64,000 bases of DNA from an uncultured Rhodospirillales bacterium (GCA_903835235.1 CAILMF010000059.1:1-64000); one strand, 5' to 3'; positions 46,280 through 55,322 are shown, numbered from the stretch's first letter. The notes: a model not told the origin generated them from the letters alone. Translations and numbers: made by a program.

Positions 46280-46375
46280 GAGCAATACCGGCTTGGGTCG
46301 ACCCACCCAAGCCGCATTCTTGCTCTGCAACGCATTGAAATGACGGCACTATCCCGCTGGATGGGATCGTAGCCG
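46280..46375. repeat. Paired-hairpin repeat, copy D (stems replaced)
   Basis: The clamp AGCAATACCG and the 3' part ATTCTTGCTCTGCAAC match copies A and C, with the same linker (GCATTGAA). The inner stem is entirely different, CGGCTTGGGT with ACCCAAGCCG (46289-46314), yet fully paired. Hairpin 2 (46344-46375) pairs CGGCACTATCCC with GGGATCGTAGCCG. It lies between doxX and the HiPIP gene. Confidence 0.7.
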
Positions 46376-46423
46376 CTGCTCAGTCAAGCAGCGTGGCATC
46401 GGCAGGGCAACCGGGGAGGCGCC

Positions 46424-46846
46424 TCAGGCCCGGGCCAGCCGCCCGGTCAGCGGCAGCCGCGCGGCGAAGGCGCCGGCGCCCAGGCCAGCCTGGGCCAGCA
46501 GCGTTGCCGCCCAGAAGGCCGGGTATTCCCAACCGCCGCCGGCCGCGTTGAACACCCAGCCATTCGGCGCATGCTGCAAGACGGCGCCGAGCAGGATCAC
46601 CAGCGAGGCAAGGCTGACCCAGCGCACGCCCAAGCCCGCCAGCAGCGCCAGGCCGGCCAGGATCTCGGCGAAGGTGACCACGGCGCCAAGCACCGGCGGA
46701 TATCCGATGGAGCCGAAATATCCCATGGTGCCGGCCAGGCCGAAGGTACCCAGCTTCAGCACCGCGCCATGCGCCAGCAGCGCCAGGCCGTTGGTCACCC
46801 GCAGCAGGGCTGCGGCATAGGGGGTGGTGGCGGTTTCGTTCAGCAT
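46424..46846 (-). CDS. DoxX-family membrane protein
   Basis: 140 residues, four helices. RVTNGLALLAHGAVLKLG, TMGYFGSIGYPPVLGAVVTFAEILAGLALLAG-type DoxX blocks, and QHAPNGWVFNAAGGGWEYP are typical; the family takes part in quinone-linked oxidation or thiol stress. Divergent from the LysR gene and probably controlled by it. ATG 46846; the very long frame over it is a shadow. Confidence 0.87.
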   Translation of the reverse strand: MLNETATTPYAAALLRVTNGLALLAHGAVLKLGTFGLAGTMGYFGSIGYPPVLGAVVTFAEILAGLALLAGLGVRWVSLASLVILLGAVLQHAPNGWVFNAAGGGWEYPAFWAATLLAQAGLGAGAFAARLPLTGRLARA

Positions 46847-46907
46847 CGGGGTCTCTCCGAAAGCGAAGGTTGCGTCGGCCCCGAACCTGCCGCTTCCGCC
46901 GCGCCGC

Positions 46908-46947
46908 TTCCAACGCAGCGCTGGAACGCTCATCATCACCCTGGTGA
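46908..46947. promoter_or_regulatory. Two dyads in the doxX-lysR gap
   Basis: TTCCA-N9-TGGAA (46908-46926) and TCACC-CT-GGTGA (46936-46947). LysR-type sites are usually such inverted repeats between the regulator and its target. Confidence 0.5.
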
Positions 46948-46963
46948 ATGACGGGCCGCCGGC

Positions 46964-47890
46964 ATGACCGACCTCAGCAACCTCGACCTCAACCTGCTGC
47001 GCGTGTTCGACGCGGTGGCCCGCGAACGCCATGTCACCCGCGCGGCGCAGCGGCTGAACCTGTCGCAGCCGGCAGTGTCCAACGCGCTTGGCCGGCTGCG
47101 CGTGGCCCTGGCGGATGAACTGTTCCTGCGCCGCCCGGGCGGGGTGGAGCCAACCGCGCTGGCGCTTTCCCTGGCGCCGCCGATTGCGGAGATGCTGGAC
47201 CGGCTGCGCGAGACGTTGGTGGCGCAGGCGCCGTGGGTGCCCGCCCAGGCCGACCGCGTCTTCACCCTGGGGCTTTCCGAATATGCCGAGGCGGTGCTGG
47301 CGCCCCCCCTGGTGCAGCACCTGGCAGGCGAGGCACCCGGCGTGCTGCTGGCCTTCCGCCATGCCGACCGCACCAATTGGGAAGGCCTGCTGGCCGGTGG
47401 GGAGGCGCAGCTGGCCATCGGCGTGCTGCCGGAACCGCCGGCACTGTACACGCGCCTGCGGCTGTTGCCGGAAGCCTTCTGCACGCTGATGCGCCCTGGG
47501 CACCCCCTGGCCGAGGGAGAGCTGACGCCGGAACGCTTCGTCAGCGTGCCGCATATCCTGCATTCGCCGAACGGGTCGCGCAGCGGTGCGATGGACGAGG
47601 CCCTGGGCGCGCTCGGCCTCAGCCGCCGGCTGGGCGTGGTGGTGGCGCATCTGGGCGCGGTGCCCGCGATATTGGCGCGGACCGACATGATCATCACGCT
47701 GTCGGCCCGCCTGGCACACCAGCTGGCGGTGGCGCATGGGCTGGTGGTGCGCTGCCCGCCGGTGCCGGTGCGGCATACCCGGCTTTCCCTGGTATTCCAT
47801 CGGCGCTTCGAGGCCGATGCCGGCCATGCCTGGCTGCGCCGCCTGATCCTGGCCCTGGCGCGGGAGGTGCCCGCCGCCGTGGCAAGCTGA
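46964..47890 (+). CDS. LysR-family transcriptional regulator
   Basis: 308 residues. The helix-turn-helix region LDLNLLRVFDAVARERHVTRAAQRLNLSQ with PAVSNALGRLR is at residues 7-55; the effector-binding domain follows with LGLSEYAEAVLAPPLVQHLA near residue 105 and ILHSPNGSRSGAMDEAL near 200. NodD/PcpR-like length. It probably controls the divergent doxX gene. Its end lies six bases from the end of the convergent Bug gene. Confidence 0.93.
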   Translation: MTDLSNLDLNLLRVFDAVARERHVTRAAQRLNLSQPAVSNALGRLRVALADELFLRRPGGVEPTALALSLAPPIAEMLDRLRETLVAQAPWVPAQADRVFTLGLSEYAEAVLAPPLVQHLAGEAPGVLLAFRHADRTNWEGLLAGGEAQLAIGVLPEPPALYTRLRLLPEAFCTLMRPGHPLAEGELTPERFVSVPHILHSPNGSRSGAMDEALGALGLSRRLGVVVAHLGAVPAILARTDMIITLSARLAHQLAVAHGLVVRCPPVPVRHTRLSLVFHRRFEADAGHAWLRRLILALAREVPAAVAS

Positions 47891-47895
47891 TCGCG

Positions 47896-48861
47896 CTACG
47901 CCGGCTGGATACCGGCGGCCCGGACCACGTCCTTCCAGCGCGCCAGCTCCGCGGCCACGCGCGCCGCCATCTCCGCCCGGCTGCTGGCCACCACGCTGAA
48001 GCCGATGCGGGTCAGCCGCGCCTCCACCTCCGGCAGGCGCAGGCATTCGGTCAGCGCGGCATGGATGCGGGTCAGCACCGGCTCCGGCGTGGCGGCGGGG
48101 GCGACGAAGCTGTGCCAGCTGCCGCCCTCGAAGCCCGGCAGGGTATCGGCCACGGTCGGCACCTCTGGCAGCAACGGATGGTGCCGGAGAGCCCCCACCG
48201 CCACCGCGCGCAGCGACCCGCCCTGCACCTGTTGCGCCACGGTGGCGATATTCAGGAAGGATAGCTGGGTCACCCCCGCCACCAGGTCGGTGACCGCCGC
48301 CGCGCTGCCGCTGTAGGGCACATGGGTCAGCTGGGTGCCGGTGGCCTGGGCGAACAGCTCCATGGTCAGGTGTTCGCTGCTGCCGATGCCGCTGGTGCCG
48401 TAGCTGGCCCGATTGGGGTTGGCCTTCAGCCAGTCGATCAACTCCGCCACCGTGCGCGGGGGAAAGCCGGGATGCGCCACCAGCAGGTTGGGGGCGGCGA
48501 TCGCCACCGTCAGCGGCGCGAAGTCGCGCGTGGGGTCGTAGGGCAGCCGGGCCATGACATGCGGGTTGATGGTCAGGATGCCGCTGGCGGCGAGGAACAG
48601 GGTATGGCCATCCGGCGCGGCGCGGGCCGCCACCTGCGCAGCCACTGCGCCATTGCCGCCAGGTCGGTTCTCCACCACCACCGGCTGGCCCAGGGCGGCG
48701 CCCAGCGGCGTGGCCACGGCGCGGGCCAGAATGTCGGACGGCCCGCCGGCGACATAGGGCACCAGCACCGTCAACGGGCGGCTCGGCCAAGGCGCAGGTT
48801 GCGCCACGGCGCGGCCGGCAATGCCCAGCAGCGCAGCAGTCAGCAGGGGGCGGCGATGCAT
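47896..48861 (-). CDS. Bug-family (TctC-type) periplasmic substrate-binding protein
   Basis: 321 residues. Signal MHRRPLLTAALLGIAGRAVAQ, then WPSRPLTVLVPYVAGGPSD, ENRPGGNGAVAAQ, YGTSGIGSSEHLTME and PYSGSAAAVTDL. ATG 48861; the upstream ATG 48900 adds a non-signal stretch. Last of the four-gene run 52037-47896 and thus a second receptor for the TctAB permease. Two receptors for one permease could widen its ligand range. Confidence 0.9.
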   Translation of the reverse strand: MHRRPLLTAALLGIAGRAVAQPAPWPSRPLTVLVPYVAGGPSDILARAVATPLGAALGQPVVVENRPGGNGAVAAQVAARAAPDGHTLFLAASGILTINPHVMARLPYDPTRDFAPLTVAIAAPNLLVAHPGFPPRTVAELIDWLKANPNRASYGTSGIGSSEHLTMELFAQATGTQLTHVPYSGSAAAVTDLVAGVTQLSFLNIATVAQQVQGGSLRAVAVGALRHHPLLPEVPTVADTLPGFEGGSWHSFVAPAATPEPVLTRIHAALTECLRLPEVEARLTRIGFSVVASSRAEMAARVAAELARWKDVVRAAGIQPA

Positions 48862-48914
48862 GGAGGGGTTCCTGGTGCTGGATGCCCCAGGACCACGCAA
48901 GCCGCGTGCCGGTT

Positions 48915-50441
48915 TCAGGCGGGAGTGCGGCTGAAGCGCCCGAACACCGCCTGCTTGGCCCGCTCATACAGCCGATGCACCGGCGGGATATTCAGCAGCA
49001 GCGTCAGCAGCACGATCGCCGCCAGCAGGCCGGAGATCGGCCGGGTGAAGAACGGCTCCAGCTCGCCGCCGCTGAGGACCAGGCCCCTGCGGAAACTCTT
49101 GTCCAGCAGGTCGCCCAGCACCAGGCCCAGCACGAAGGGCGCCATCTGGTAGCCGAAGCGGCGCAGGAAGAAGCCGATCACGCCGACAGCCAGCATGGTG
49201 TAGACGTCGAACAGCCGGGACGCGATGGCGAAGCTGCCGACGGTGCAGAGCAGGAAGACGATCGGCATGATCATGCTGCGCGGCACCAGCAGCACTTTCA
49301 GCAGTGGCTTCACCAGGAACAGGCCGAAGAACAGCATGCCGATGGTGGCCAGCAGGTTCATCGCCACCACGTCGTAGACGAATTGCGGATGCTGGATCAT
49401 CAGCATCGGGCCGGGGTTCACCCCATGGATGATCATCGCGGCCAGCAGCACCGCCGCCGGCGCGCTGCCGGGAATGGCCAGCGCCAGCGCCGGGATGATG
49501 CCGCCGGGGATCGAGGCGTTGTCGCCGGTCTCCGCCGCGATCAGGCCTTCCACGCTGCCCTTGCCGAATTCTTCCGGGTTCTTGCTGGCCTTCTTGGCGG
49601 CGGCGTAGCTGGACCAGGCGGCCATGTCCTCGCCCACGCCGGGCAGGATGCCGATGTAGACACCGATGACGCCGCTGCGCAGCACCGTCTTCCAATGCAC
49701 GATCACGTCGCGGAAGCGCGGGATGATGCTGTCCACCGTGTGGACCTTGGGGCGGGAGAAGCGCTCGCTCATCACCGTCAACACCTCGGAGGCGCCGAAG
49801 GCGCCGACCAGGGTCGGGATCAGTGACAGGCCGCCGGCCAGGTTGGGGTCGCCGAAGGAAAAGCGTTCCAGCGCGTGGATCCCGTCCTGGCCGATCTGCG
49901 CCACGAACAGGCCGAGCATGCCCATGATCCAACCCTTCAGCGGGTCGGAGCCGGTGAGCGAGCCGGACATCATTACCCCGAACAGGGCCAGCCAGAAGAA
50001 CTCGTAGGACTGGAAGGCCAGCGCCTTCTCGGCTAGCCAGGGGGTGATGGTGGCCAGGCAGAGGATGCCGAAGATGCTGCCGGCGACGCTGCCGGTGGTG
50101 GCGATGCCCATGGCCCGCCCGGCCTTGCCCTGGCGGGCCAGCTGGTAGCCGTCCAGGCAGGCCGCCGCATTCGCCGCGGTGCCGGGAATGTTCAGCAGGA
50201 TGGCGGTGCGCGAGCCGCCATAGATCGTCCCCACATAGGCGCAGACAAGGATCAGAATGGCGTCATGCGCCGGCAGCTTGATGGTCAGCGTGGTCAGCAG
50301 GCTGATCGCCAGCGTGGCCGAAAGCCCCGGCATGCAGCCGACGAGAATGCCCAGCAGCGTGGCGCCGAAGGTGTAGGTCAGCGACCAGAAGTCGAGGAAG
50401 GAGACGACCGACTTCCCCAGCAGCAGGAGGCCTTCGAACAT
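48915..50441 (-). CDS. tctA: Tripartite tricarboxylate transporter permease TctA
   Basis: 508 residues, about twelve helices. GILVGCMPGLSATLAISLLTTLT at the start, YVGTIYGGSRTAILLNIPGTAANAA and the repeat GVYIGILPGVGEDMAAWSSYA with EFGKGSVEGLIAAETGDNAS are the TctA signature (two related halves with PG loops). It moves tri- or dicarboxylates with a Na+ or H+ gradient. ATG 50441, with a TTG three codons earlier. 43 bp after tctB. Confidence 0.94.
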   Translation of the reverse strand: MFEGLLLLGKSVVSFLDFWSLTYTFGATLLGILVGCMPGLSATLAISLLTTLTIKLPAHDAILILVCAYVGTIYGGSRTAILLNIPGTAANAAACLDGYQLARQGKAGRAMGIATTGSVAGSIFGILCLATITPWLAEKALAFQSYEFFWLALFGVMMSGSLTGSDPLKGWIMGMLGLFVAQIGQDGIHALERFSFGDPNLAGGLSLIPTLVGAFGASEVLTVMSERFSRPKVHTVDSIIPRFRDVIVHWKTVLRSGVIGVYIGILPGVGEDMAAWSSYAAAKKASKNPEEFGKGSVEGLIAAETGDNASIPGGIIPALALAIPGSAPAAVLLAAMIIHGVNPGPMLMIQHPQFVYDVVAMNLLATIGMLFFGLFLVKPLLKVLLVPRSMIMPIVFLLCTVGSFAIASRLFDVYTMLAVGVIGFFLRRFGYQMAPFVLGLVLGDLLDKSFRRGLVLSGGELEPFFTRPISGLLAAIVLLTLLLNIPPVHRLYERAKQAVFGRFSRTPA

Positions 50442-50484
50442 CAGGCGCAAACCCCAAGGGTTGCTGGCCGCGGGTGCAGGGGCA

Positions 50485-51030
50485 TCAGGGCAGCCTCACC
50501 AGGAAGACGTCCTGGAACACGAAGGTGGCGGCAGCAGCGGCGCAGGCCGCCACCACGAAGGCCAGGGCCAGGCCCTTCAGCAACGTGCCATTGGCCCGGC
50601 GCTCCGGGAATTCGAACAGGGCGATGGCCAGGAAGACGAAGGCGAAGGCGGCAGCCCAGAAGGGCGGTCCCTGCCCCAGCAGCCCCAGCACGAAGCCCAG
50701 CACCAGCAACAGCGCCAGGCCGGTGCGCCAGGGTTCGGCCTTGCCGCCGGCATCGCCGGCGCCCTCGTCGGGTGGCGCATCGGCCCGCGCCATGCGGCCC
50801 TGCCAGCCGCGCAGCGCCAGTACCACACCGAATACCAGCAGGATCAGCCCCAGCAGACCCGGCACCAGGCCGGGCACGGCATAGGGCTCCACGCCCTGGC
50901 GTTCCAGCCGGTCCATGGTCCAGCTGCCCCAGGCGATGCTGGCACCCAGCACCGCCCAGAACAGGCCGAAGATGAAGTCGGCAGGCTCGGCCGGCCGGCC
51001 GCCACCCGGGGCCGGCTGTTCGGCTGGCAT
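50485..51030 (-). CDS. tctB: Tripartite tricarboxylate transporter small subunit TctB
   Basis: 181 residues with four helices in two pairs (residues 17-36, 48-70, 98-120, 150-176). DFIFGLFWAVLGASIAWGS and LVPGLLGLILLVFGVVLAL suit TctB. A hydrophilic loop rich in Asp/Gly/Ala (ADAPPDEGAGDAGG) divides the halves. ATG 51030 overlaps the tctC stop by one base (TGATG). Accessory membrane subunit for TctA. Confidence 0.88.
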   Translation of the reverse strand: MPAEQPAPGGGRPAEPADFIFGLFWAVLGASIAWGSWTMDRLERQGVEPYAVPGLVPGLLGLILLVFGVVLALRGWQGRMARADAPPDEGAGDAGGKAEPWRTGLALLLVLGFVLGLLGQGPPFWAAAFAFVFLAIALFEFPERRANGTLLKGLALAFVVAACAAAAATFVFQDVFLVRLP

Positions 51031-52037
51031 CACAGGCGGGGAATGCCGACCGTATCCGGCGCCACCTTGGACTTGCCGCCGTCGTGGTACAGCCAGGCGG
51101 TCTGCCGCACGCCCACCCACGCGCCATTATGCGCGGCGCGGCCATGGATGGGGGTGAACACCGCCGCCTTCTGCTCGGCATATTCCTTCAGGCGGGTGCT
51201 GTTCTTGATCTTGCTGTCCCAGACCGCGCCGACCGCATCCACCACGTTCTGCGGCGTGCCCTTGGCGGACCAGATGCCGAAGTAGTTCAGCGGCGCGGGG
51301 ATGTTGGGCAGGAACTTCTTGATGCTGGGGATGGTGCCGAAGCCCGAGAGCACGACATCCGTCTCGCTCTGCGCCGCCAGCGGGATCAGCCGGCGGCCGC
51401 GGATCATCTCCGCCATCTCCACCATCAGCGCGGCGCCAACGGGGGTTTCGCCGGCGACCGTCGCCAGCACCGCGGGGTTGCCGCCATCATACGGCGCCAT
51501 GCGGTAGCTGATGTTGGCGGCGGCTTTGACCGCCTCCATCACGTTGTGCCCGGCGCTGGACTGGCCCGCGGTGGCGATGGCGATGTTGGGGTTGGTGCGC
51601 ATCGCCGCCAGCAGCTGGTCGAAGGTCTTGTACGGGCTGTTGGGGTTGGCCGAGATGGTGTTCACATTGGCCACGGCGAAGAACAGGTTCCAGTCGTCCA
51701 GCCCGGCATAGGGCGCGTCGAACATGCCCAGCACGCGGTAGCAGCCGATGTCGATGGCGGCGCCGGCCGCCCAGGTGTAGCCGTCCTTCGCCGCCTGCAT
51801 GGCATTGCGGGTACCGATGCTGCCGGAGGCGCCGGGCTGGTTCACCACCACCCATTTCTGGCCGAGCGCTTCCTCCAGTTCCACCGCCACAATGCGGGCC
51901 ATCTGGTCGGTGCTGCCGCCGGCGGCCCAGGGCACCACCAGGTTCACCGGACGGTCCGGCCGCCAGCCGGCCTGCGCTAGCGCGGGGGTGGCGAGTGTGG
52001 CGGCGGCGGCGCCCAGCAGTTCACGACGACGAAGCAT
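51030..52037 (-). CDS. tctC: Tripartite tricarboxylate transporter receptor TctC (Bug)
   Basis: 335 residues; signal MLRRRELLGAAAATLATPALAQ, then WRPDRPVNLVVPWAAGGSTDQ, NQPGASGSIGTRNAM, SSAGHNVMEAVKAAA. It is longer and more diverged than the other receptors, with an extended C-terminal tail (HGRAAHNGAWVGVRQT). First gene of tctCBA. ATG 52037 with GGGAGGG upstream, and the 18-bp GTAAC site 17 bases further up. The ligand is unknown; the shared site suggests a substrate of the 53-62 kb pathway. Confidence 0.9.
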   Translation of the reverse strand: MLRRRELLGAAAATLATPALAQAGWRPDRPVNLVVPWAAGGSTDQMARIVAVELEEALGQKWVVVNQPGASGSIGTRNAMQAAKDGYTWAAGAAIDIGCYRVLGMFDAPYAGLDDWNLFFAVANVNTISANPNSPYKTFDQLLAAMRTNPNIAIATAGQSSAGHNVMEAVKAAANISYRMAPYDGGNPAVLATVAGETPVGAALMVEMAEMIRGRRLIPLAAQSETDVVLSGFGTIPSIKKFLPNIPAPLNYFGIWSAKGTPQNVVDAVGAVWDSKIKNSTRLKEYAEQKAAVFTPIHGRAAHNGAWVGVRQTAWLYHDGGKSKVAPDTVGIPRL

Positions 52038-52054
52038 GTGATAACCCTCCCGAT

Positions 52055-52072
52055 GGGTAACTGGTTGGTTAC
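52055..52072 (-). promoter_or_regulatory. Shared 18-bp operator-like site upstream of tctC
   Basis: GGGTAACTGGTTGGTTAC as read on the plus strand, identical to 60657-60674. The ends GTAAC/GTTAC form an inverted repeat. It sits 17 bases before the tctC start codon, just upstream of its ribosome site. Confidence 0.65.
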
Positions 52073-52107
52073 GTGGATCGTGCGGTCTTGGTGGCCATGG
52101 CGTCAAG

Positions 52108-52947
52108 CTATCCGAACTCCGGCCCGGCGGCGGCCAGGTAGATTTGCGCGTCGCCCGGCAGGTCGGCGCCCAGCACCATGCGGGTGAAGGACCGTTGCGG
52201 CGCGGCGCCCTGGGCGGTGAGCCAGGCGGCCACCGCGGGCGCGTGGTCACAGAGGTCCAGGATGACAGCACCCGGCAGCGCGTTGCGGGCGGCGGCCAGC
52301 AGCGCCTGCGCGGTGGCGGTATCGGCCGCCCAAAGCGGGCCAAGGCCAGGCGTGCGCAGCCCGTCCCGCCCCAGGATGGCACCGGTGATGCGGCCGGCTT
52401 CCTCCGCCACCCAGGCCGCCTGCGGCAGCCGCGCGGCAAAGCCTTGCAGCAGCGCCGGACGCGGCCCGCCGAACGCCGCCAGGTCCAGCGCCAGCACCGC
52501 CGGCCAATCCGCGGCGCGCAGCGGCCGCACCGCCACGCCGGGCTGCATGGCAAGCGGCGAGGGCAGCAGCCAGCGCGCCAGGCCCCAGGCGTCGCGGAAG
52601 CCCATGCGGGCATAGACCTCACGCCCCGCCGGCGTCGCGTCCAGCGCCAGGCAGCCCACGCCGGCCGCTTTCAGGCTTTCCACCGCCCAGTGCATCAGCC
52701 GGCTGGCATGGCCCTGGCGGCGCAGTTCCGGCCGCACCAGCACCATGGCAATCCAGGCCAGGTCCGGCCCGTAGTTGATGGTGGCGGCGCTGGCGGAAAG
52801 GCAGGCCGGGTCGGCCTCATCCAGCCCTTGCGCCTGGCCGGCGGCGAGGAAGGCGGCCCAATCGGCCTGCGTCTGGTTCCAGCCGATCAGCGCCGACAGC
52901 GCCTCGGCCCTGGGGAGATCGGCGGCGGTGAGGGCGCGCGGGGGCAT
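52108..52947 (-). CDS. GNAT acetyltransferase with tandem GNAT-like halves
   Basis: 279 residues. The first half is a GNAT domain with the acetyl-CoA loop LVRPELRRQGHASRLMHWAV near residue 75 and a strand LALDATPAGREVYARMGF. The second half (from VAVRPLRAADWPAVLALD) looks like a GNAT domain without a clear Q/R-x-x-G-x-G/A loop, and ends with PQRSFTRMVLG. This plan is known for a group of poorly studied acetyltransferases. ATG 52947; the upstream part of the frame is not conserved. Confidence 0.83.
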   Translation of the reverse strand: MPPRALTAADLPRAEALSALIGWNQTQADWAAFLAAGQAQGLDEADPACLSASAATINYGPDLAWIAMVLVRPELRRQGHASRLMHWAVESLKAAGVGCLALDATPAGREVYARMGFRDAWGLARWLLPSPLAMQPGVAVRPLRAADWPAVLALDLAAFGGPRPALLQGFAARLPQAAWVAEEAGRITGAILGRDGLRTPGLGPLWAADTATAQALLAAARNALPGAVILDLCDHAPAVAAWLTAQGAAPQRSFTRMVLGADLPGDAQIYLAAAGPEFG

Positions 52948-53062
52948 GGCGGGATCGGAACCCGGCGGGGCCGGCCGGTCAAGCGCGTTCCGGTTGTGCT
53001 GCGGGCTGGACGCGGCGCCAGGTTCAGCGCAGGAAAGCGATGTCATCAAGGTGCCACCTGCC

Positions 53063-53884
53063 ATGCGTCTGACCCTGTGCAACGAGGTCATCCAGGACCT
53101 GCCCTTCGCGCGGCAATGCCAGTTGGCGGCCAGCCTGGGCTATGACGGCATCGAAATTGCCCCCTTCACGCTGGACGCCGAGGAACCCCACAGGTTGAGC
53201 GCGACGCGGCGTGCGGAGGTGCGGGCGCAGGCCGCCGACCAGGGGCTGGCCATCACCTCCCTGCACTGGCTGCTGGTGGCGCCGAAGGGGCTGAGCATCA
53301 CCAGCGGCGACGTGGCGCTGCGCGACCGCACGCTGGCGGTGATGCAGGGGCTGATCGAGCTGGCCGCCGACCTGGGCGCGCATGTGCTGGTGCATGGCTC
53401 CCCAGGCGCGCGGCACGTGGCCGCGGATGGCGACGCGGCCCGGGCCGAGGACGCCATGGCCCGCGCCGGCGAATGGGCGGCCCAGGCCGGGCTGGTATAC
53501 TGCCTGGAGCCGCTGGCGCCGCGCGAGACCAACTGGGCGACGACGGTTGCCGAAGCCGTCGGCATCGTCGAGCGGATCAACAACCCGGCGCTGCGCACCA
53601 TGCTGGATGTCTGCGCCGCCGGGAATGGCGAGGCCGAGCCGGTGACGGCGCTGCTGGACCGCTGGCTGCCCACGGGCATGCTGGCGCATATCCACCTGAA
53701 CGACCGCAACCGCCGCGGCCCCGGCCAGGGCAGCGACCGCTTCGCGCCGATCCTCGCCACGCTGCACCGGCATGGCTATGCCGGGCTGTGTGGGGTGGAG
53801 CCGTTCGACTATTATCCCGACGGGCCCACTTGCGCGGCGCGTGCCATCGGCCATCTGCGCGGCATCCTGGAGACGTTCGCATGA
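53063..53884 (+). CDS. TIM-barrel sugar isomerase/epimerase
   Basis: 273 residues, xylose-isomerase-like TIM barrel. LGYDGIEIAPF near residue 28, SLHWLLVAP near 75, a strand LVHGSPGARH, the metal Glu in VYCLEPLAPRETN near 155, MLDVCAAG, HIHLNDRNRRGPGQGSDRF near 215 and GVEPFDYYPDG near 250 are the metal-binding and substrate positions. It interconverts keto and aldo forms or epimers of a sugar or sugar acid. ATG 53063. Its stop overlaps the ATG of a 10-codon ORF that leads to the enolase-superfamily gene. Confidence 0.86.
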   Translation: MRLTLCNEVIQDLPFARQCQLAASLGYDGIEIAPFTLDAEEPHRLSATRRAEVRAQAADQGLAITSLHWLLVAPKGLSITSGDVALRDRTLAVMQGLIELAADLGAHVLVHGSPGARHVAADGDAARAEDAMARAGEWAAQAGLVYCLEPLAPRETNWATTVAEAVGIVERINNPALRTMLDVCAAGNGEAEPVTALLDRWLPTGMLAHIHLNDRNRRGPGQGSDRFAPILATLHRHGYAGLCGVEPFDYYPDGPTCAARAIGHLRGILETFA

Positions 53885-53913
53885 GCATTGCCACCAAGGG
53901 AGCTATGCCATGA
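53881..53913 (+). CDS. Ten-codon relay ORF
   Basis: ATG 53881 overlaps the isomerase stop (ATGA), and its TGA 53911-53913 overlaps the enolase-superfamily ATG 53910 (ATGA). The peptide is MSIATKGAMP. It contains AAGGGA, which can serve as the ribosome site of the next gene, so it may pass ribosomes from one gene to the next. Confidence 0.35.
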   Translation: MSIATKGAMP

Positions 53914-55322
53914 CCCCGCCCCGTTTCAGCGTCGTCGCCGTCGAACGCCGGGAATGGCCGTTCACGCTGCGGCTGCCCTTCCGCTTCGGCGTCATCACCG
54001 TGACGCAGGGCCGCCAGGCGGTGCTGCGCGCGCGCATCCGCACCGAGGATGGCCGCGAGGGCTGGGGCGTGGCGGCCGAGAGCATCGCCGCCAAGTGGTT
54101 CGACAAGGACCCCGCTCTGTCCGACGCGCAGAACGAGCACCAGCTGCGCCGCAGCCTGGAGCTGGCCGAGGCACAGGCGCTGGCCGCCGGGGCGGATACC
54201 GCCTTCGGCCATTTCGCCAATGGCTATGCCGCGCATGTTGCGGCCTGCGGGCGGGAAGCGCTGAACCCGCTGGTGGCCAGCTATGGCCGCGCCCTGCTGG
54301 ACCGCGCCTGCCTGGACGCCCTGCTGAAGCTGTCGGGCGTTACCTTCTTCGACGGCATGCGCGCGAATATCGGCGGCATGGCGCCGCATGCCGTGGTGGC
54401 GGACCTCGGCAGCTTCGATTTCGGCGCCATGCTGGGTGGACTTGCGCCGGCTGCGAGCATCCAGGCGCGGCATACCGTCGGGCTGGTGGATCCCATCGTC
54501 GCTGCCGACCAGACCGAGCGCGTGGATGACGGCCTGCCGGAGACGCTGGAGGAGGTGGCGCGCGTCTATCGCCACCGCTACTGGAAGCTGAAGGTGATGG
54601 GCGACGTGGCGCAGGATGTGGAGCGTCTGTGCCGCATCGCCGGCGTGCTGGATGCCGGCCCAGCCTACCACGCCAGCCTGGATGGCAACGAGCAATACGC
54701 CGATGCCGAGGGCGCCGCCGCGCTGTGGCGCGCCATGGCCGCGGAACCGCGGCTGGCTCGGATGTGCGCCTCCATCCTCTACATCGAGCAACCGGTGAAG
54801 CGGGCGCGCGCGCTGGAGACCAGCATGGCCGCGCTGGGCAGCGCCCGGCCTGTCATCATCGACGAGAGCGACGGCGCGCTGGATGCCTTCGTGCAGGCGA
54901 AGGCGCTGGGCTATGCCGGCGTCTCCTCCAAGGCCTGCAAGGGGGTGTGGCGGTCGCTGATCAACCTGGCGCGCTGCAAGTCTTGGGGTGGCGACTACTT
55001 CCTCTCCGGCGAGGACCTGACCACGCTGGCGGGCGTCTGCGTGCAGCAGGACCTGGCGCTGGTCTCCCTGCTGGGGCTCACGCATGTCGAGCGCAACGGG
55101 CATCACTTCATCGACGGTTTTACGGGCCGGCCGAAGGTGGAGGCGGTGCGCTTCATGGAAGCCCACCCGGACCTCTACGCCGACACGCCGCGCGGCCCGC
55201 GCCTGGCCATTCGCGACGGCGCGCTGGCGCTGGGCAGCCTCAGCGTGCCGGGGATGGGCGCGAATATCGAGCCGGACTACGTGGCCATGGAATCGATGCC
55301 GAAGGCCGTCTGGCCTTCATAG
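53910..55322 (+). CDS. Enolase-superfamily (mandelate racemase-like) enzyme
   Basis: 470 residues, longer than usual. The active-site KxK is in YWKLKVMGD near residue 225; metal ligands are Asp in SLDGNEQY near 255, Glu in LYIEQPVKR near 290 and the Glu/Asp in VIIDESDGALD near 315; SSKACKGVW near 345 supplies the opposite Lys. The family abstracts a proton alpha to a carboxylate (dehydration, racemisation). The N-terminal cap has PFRFGVITVTQGRQ. A sugar-acid dehydratase role fits the neighbours, but the subgroup is unclear. Confidence 0.85.
   Translation: MTPPRFSVVAVERREWPFTLRLPFRFGVITVTQGRQAVLRARIRTEDGREGWGVAAESIAAKWFDKDPALSDAQNEHQLRRSLELAEAQALAAGADTAFGHFANGYAAHVAACGREALNPLVASYGRALLDRACLDALLKLSGVTFFDGMRANIGGMAPHAVVADLGSFDFGAMLGGLAPAASIQARHTVGLVDPIVAADQTERVDDGLPETLEEVARVYRHRYWKLKVMGDVAQDVERLCRIAGVLDAGPAYHASLDGNEQYADAEGAAALWRAMAAEPRLARMCASILYIEQPVKRARALETSMAALGSARPVIIDESDGALDAFVQAKALGYAGVSSKACKGVWRSLINLARCKSWGGDYFLSGEDLTTLAGVCVQQDLALVSLLGLTHVERNGHHFIDGFTGRPKVEAVRFMEAHPDLYADTPRGPRLAIRDGALALGSLSVPGMGANIEPDYVAMESMPKAVWPS

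Noticed and set aside
46424..48967. 847-codon minus-strand frame covering LysR and Bug genes
   Set aside because: Only its last 140 codons (DoxX) are real; the rest is antisense to LysR and out of frame with the Bug gene.
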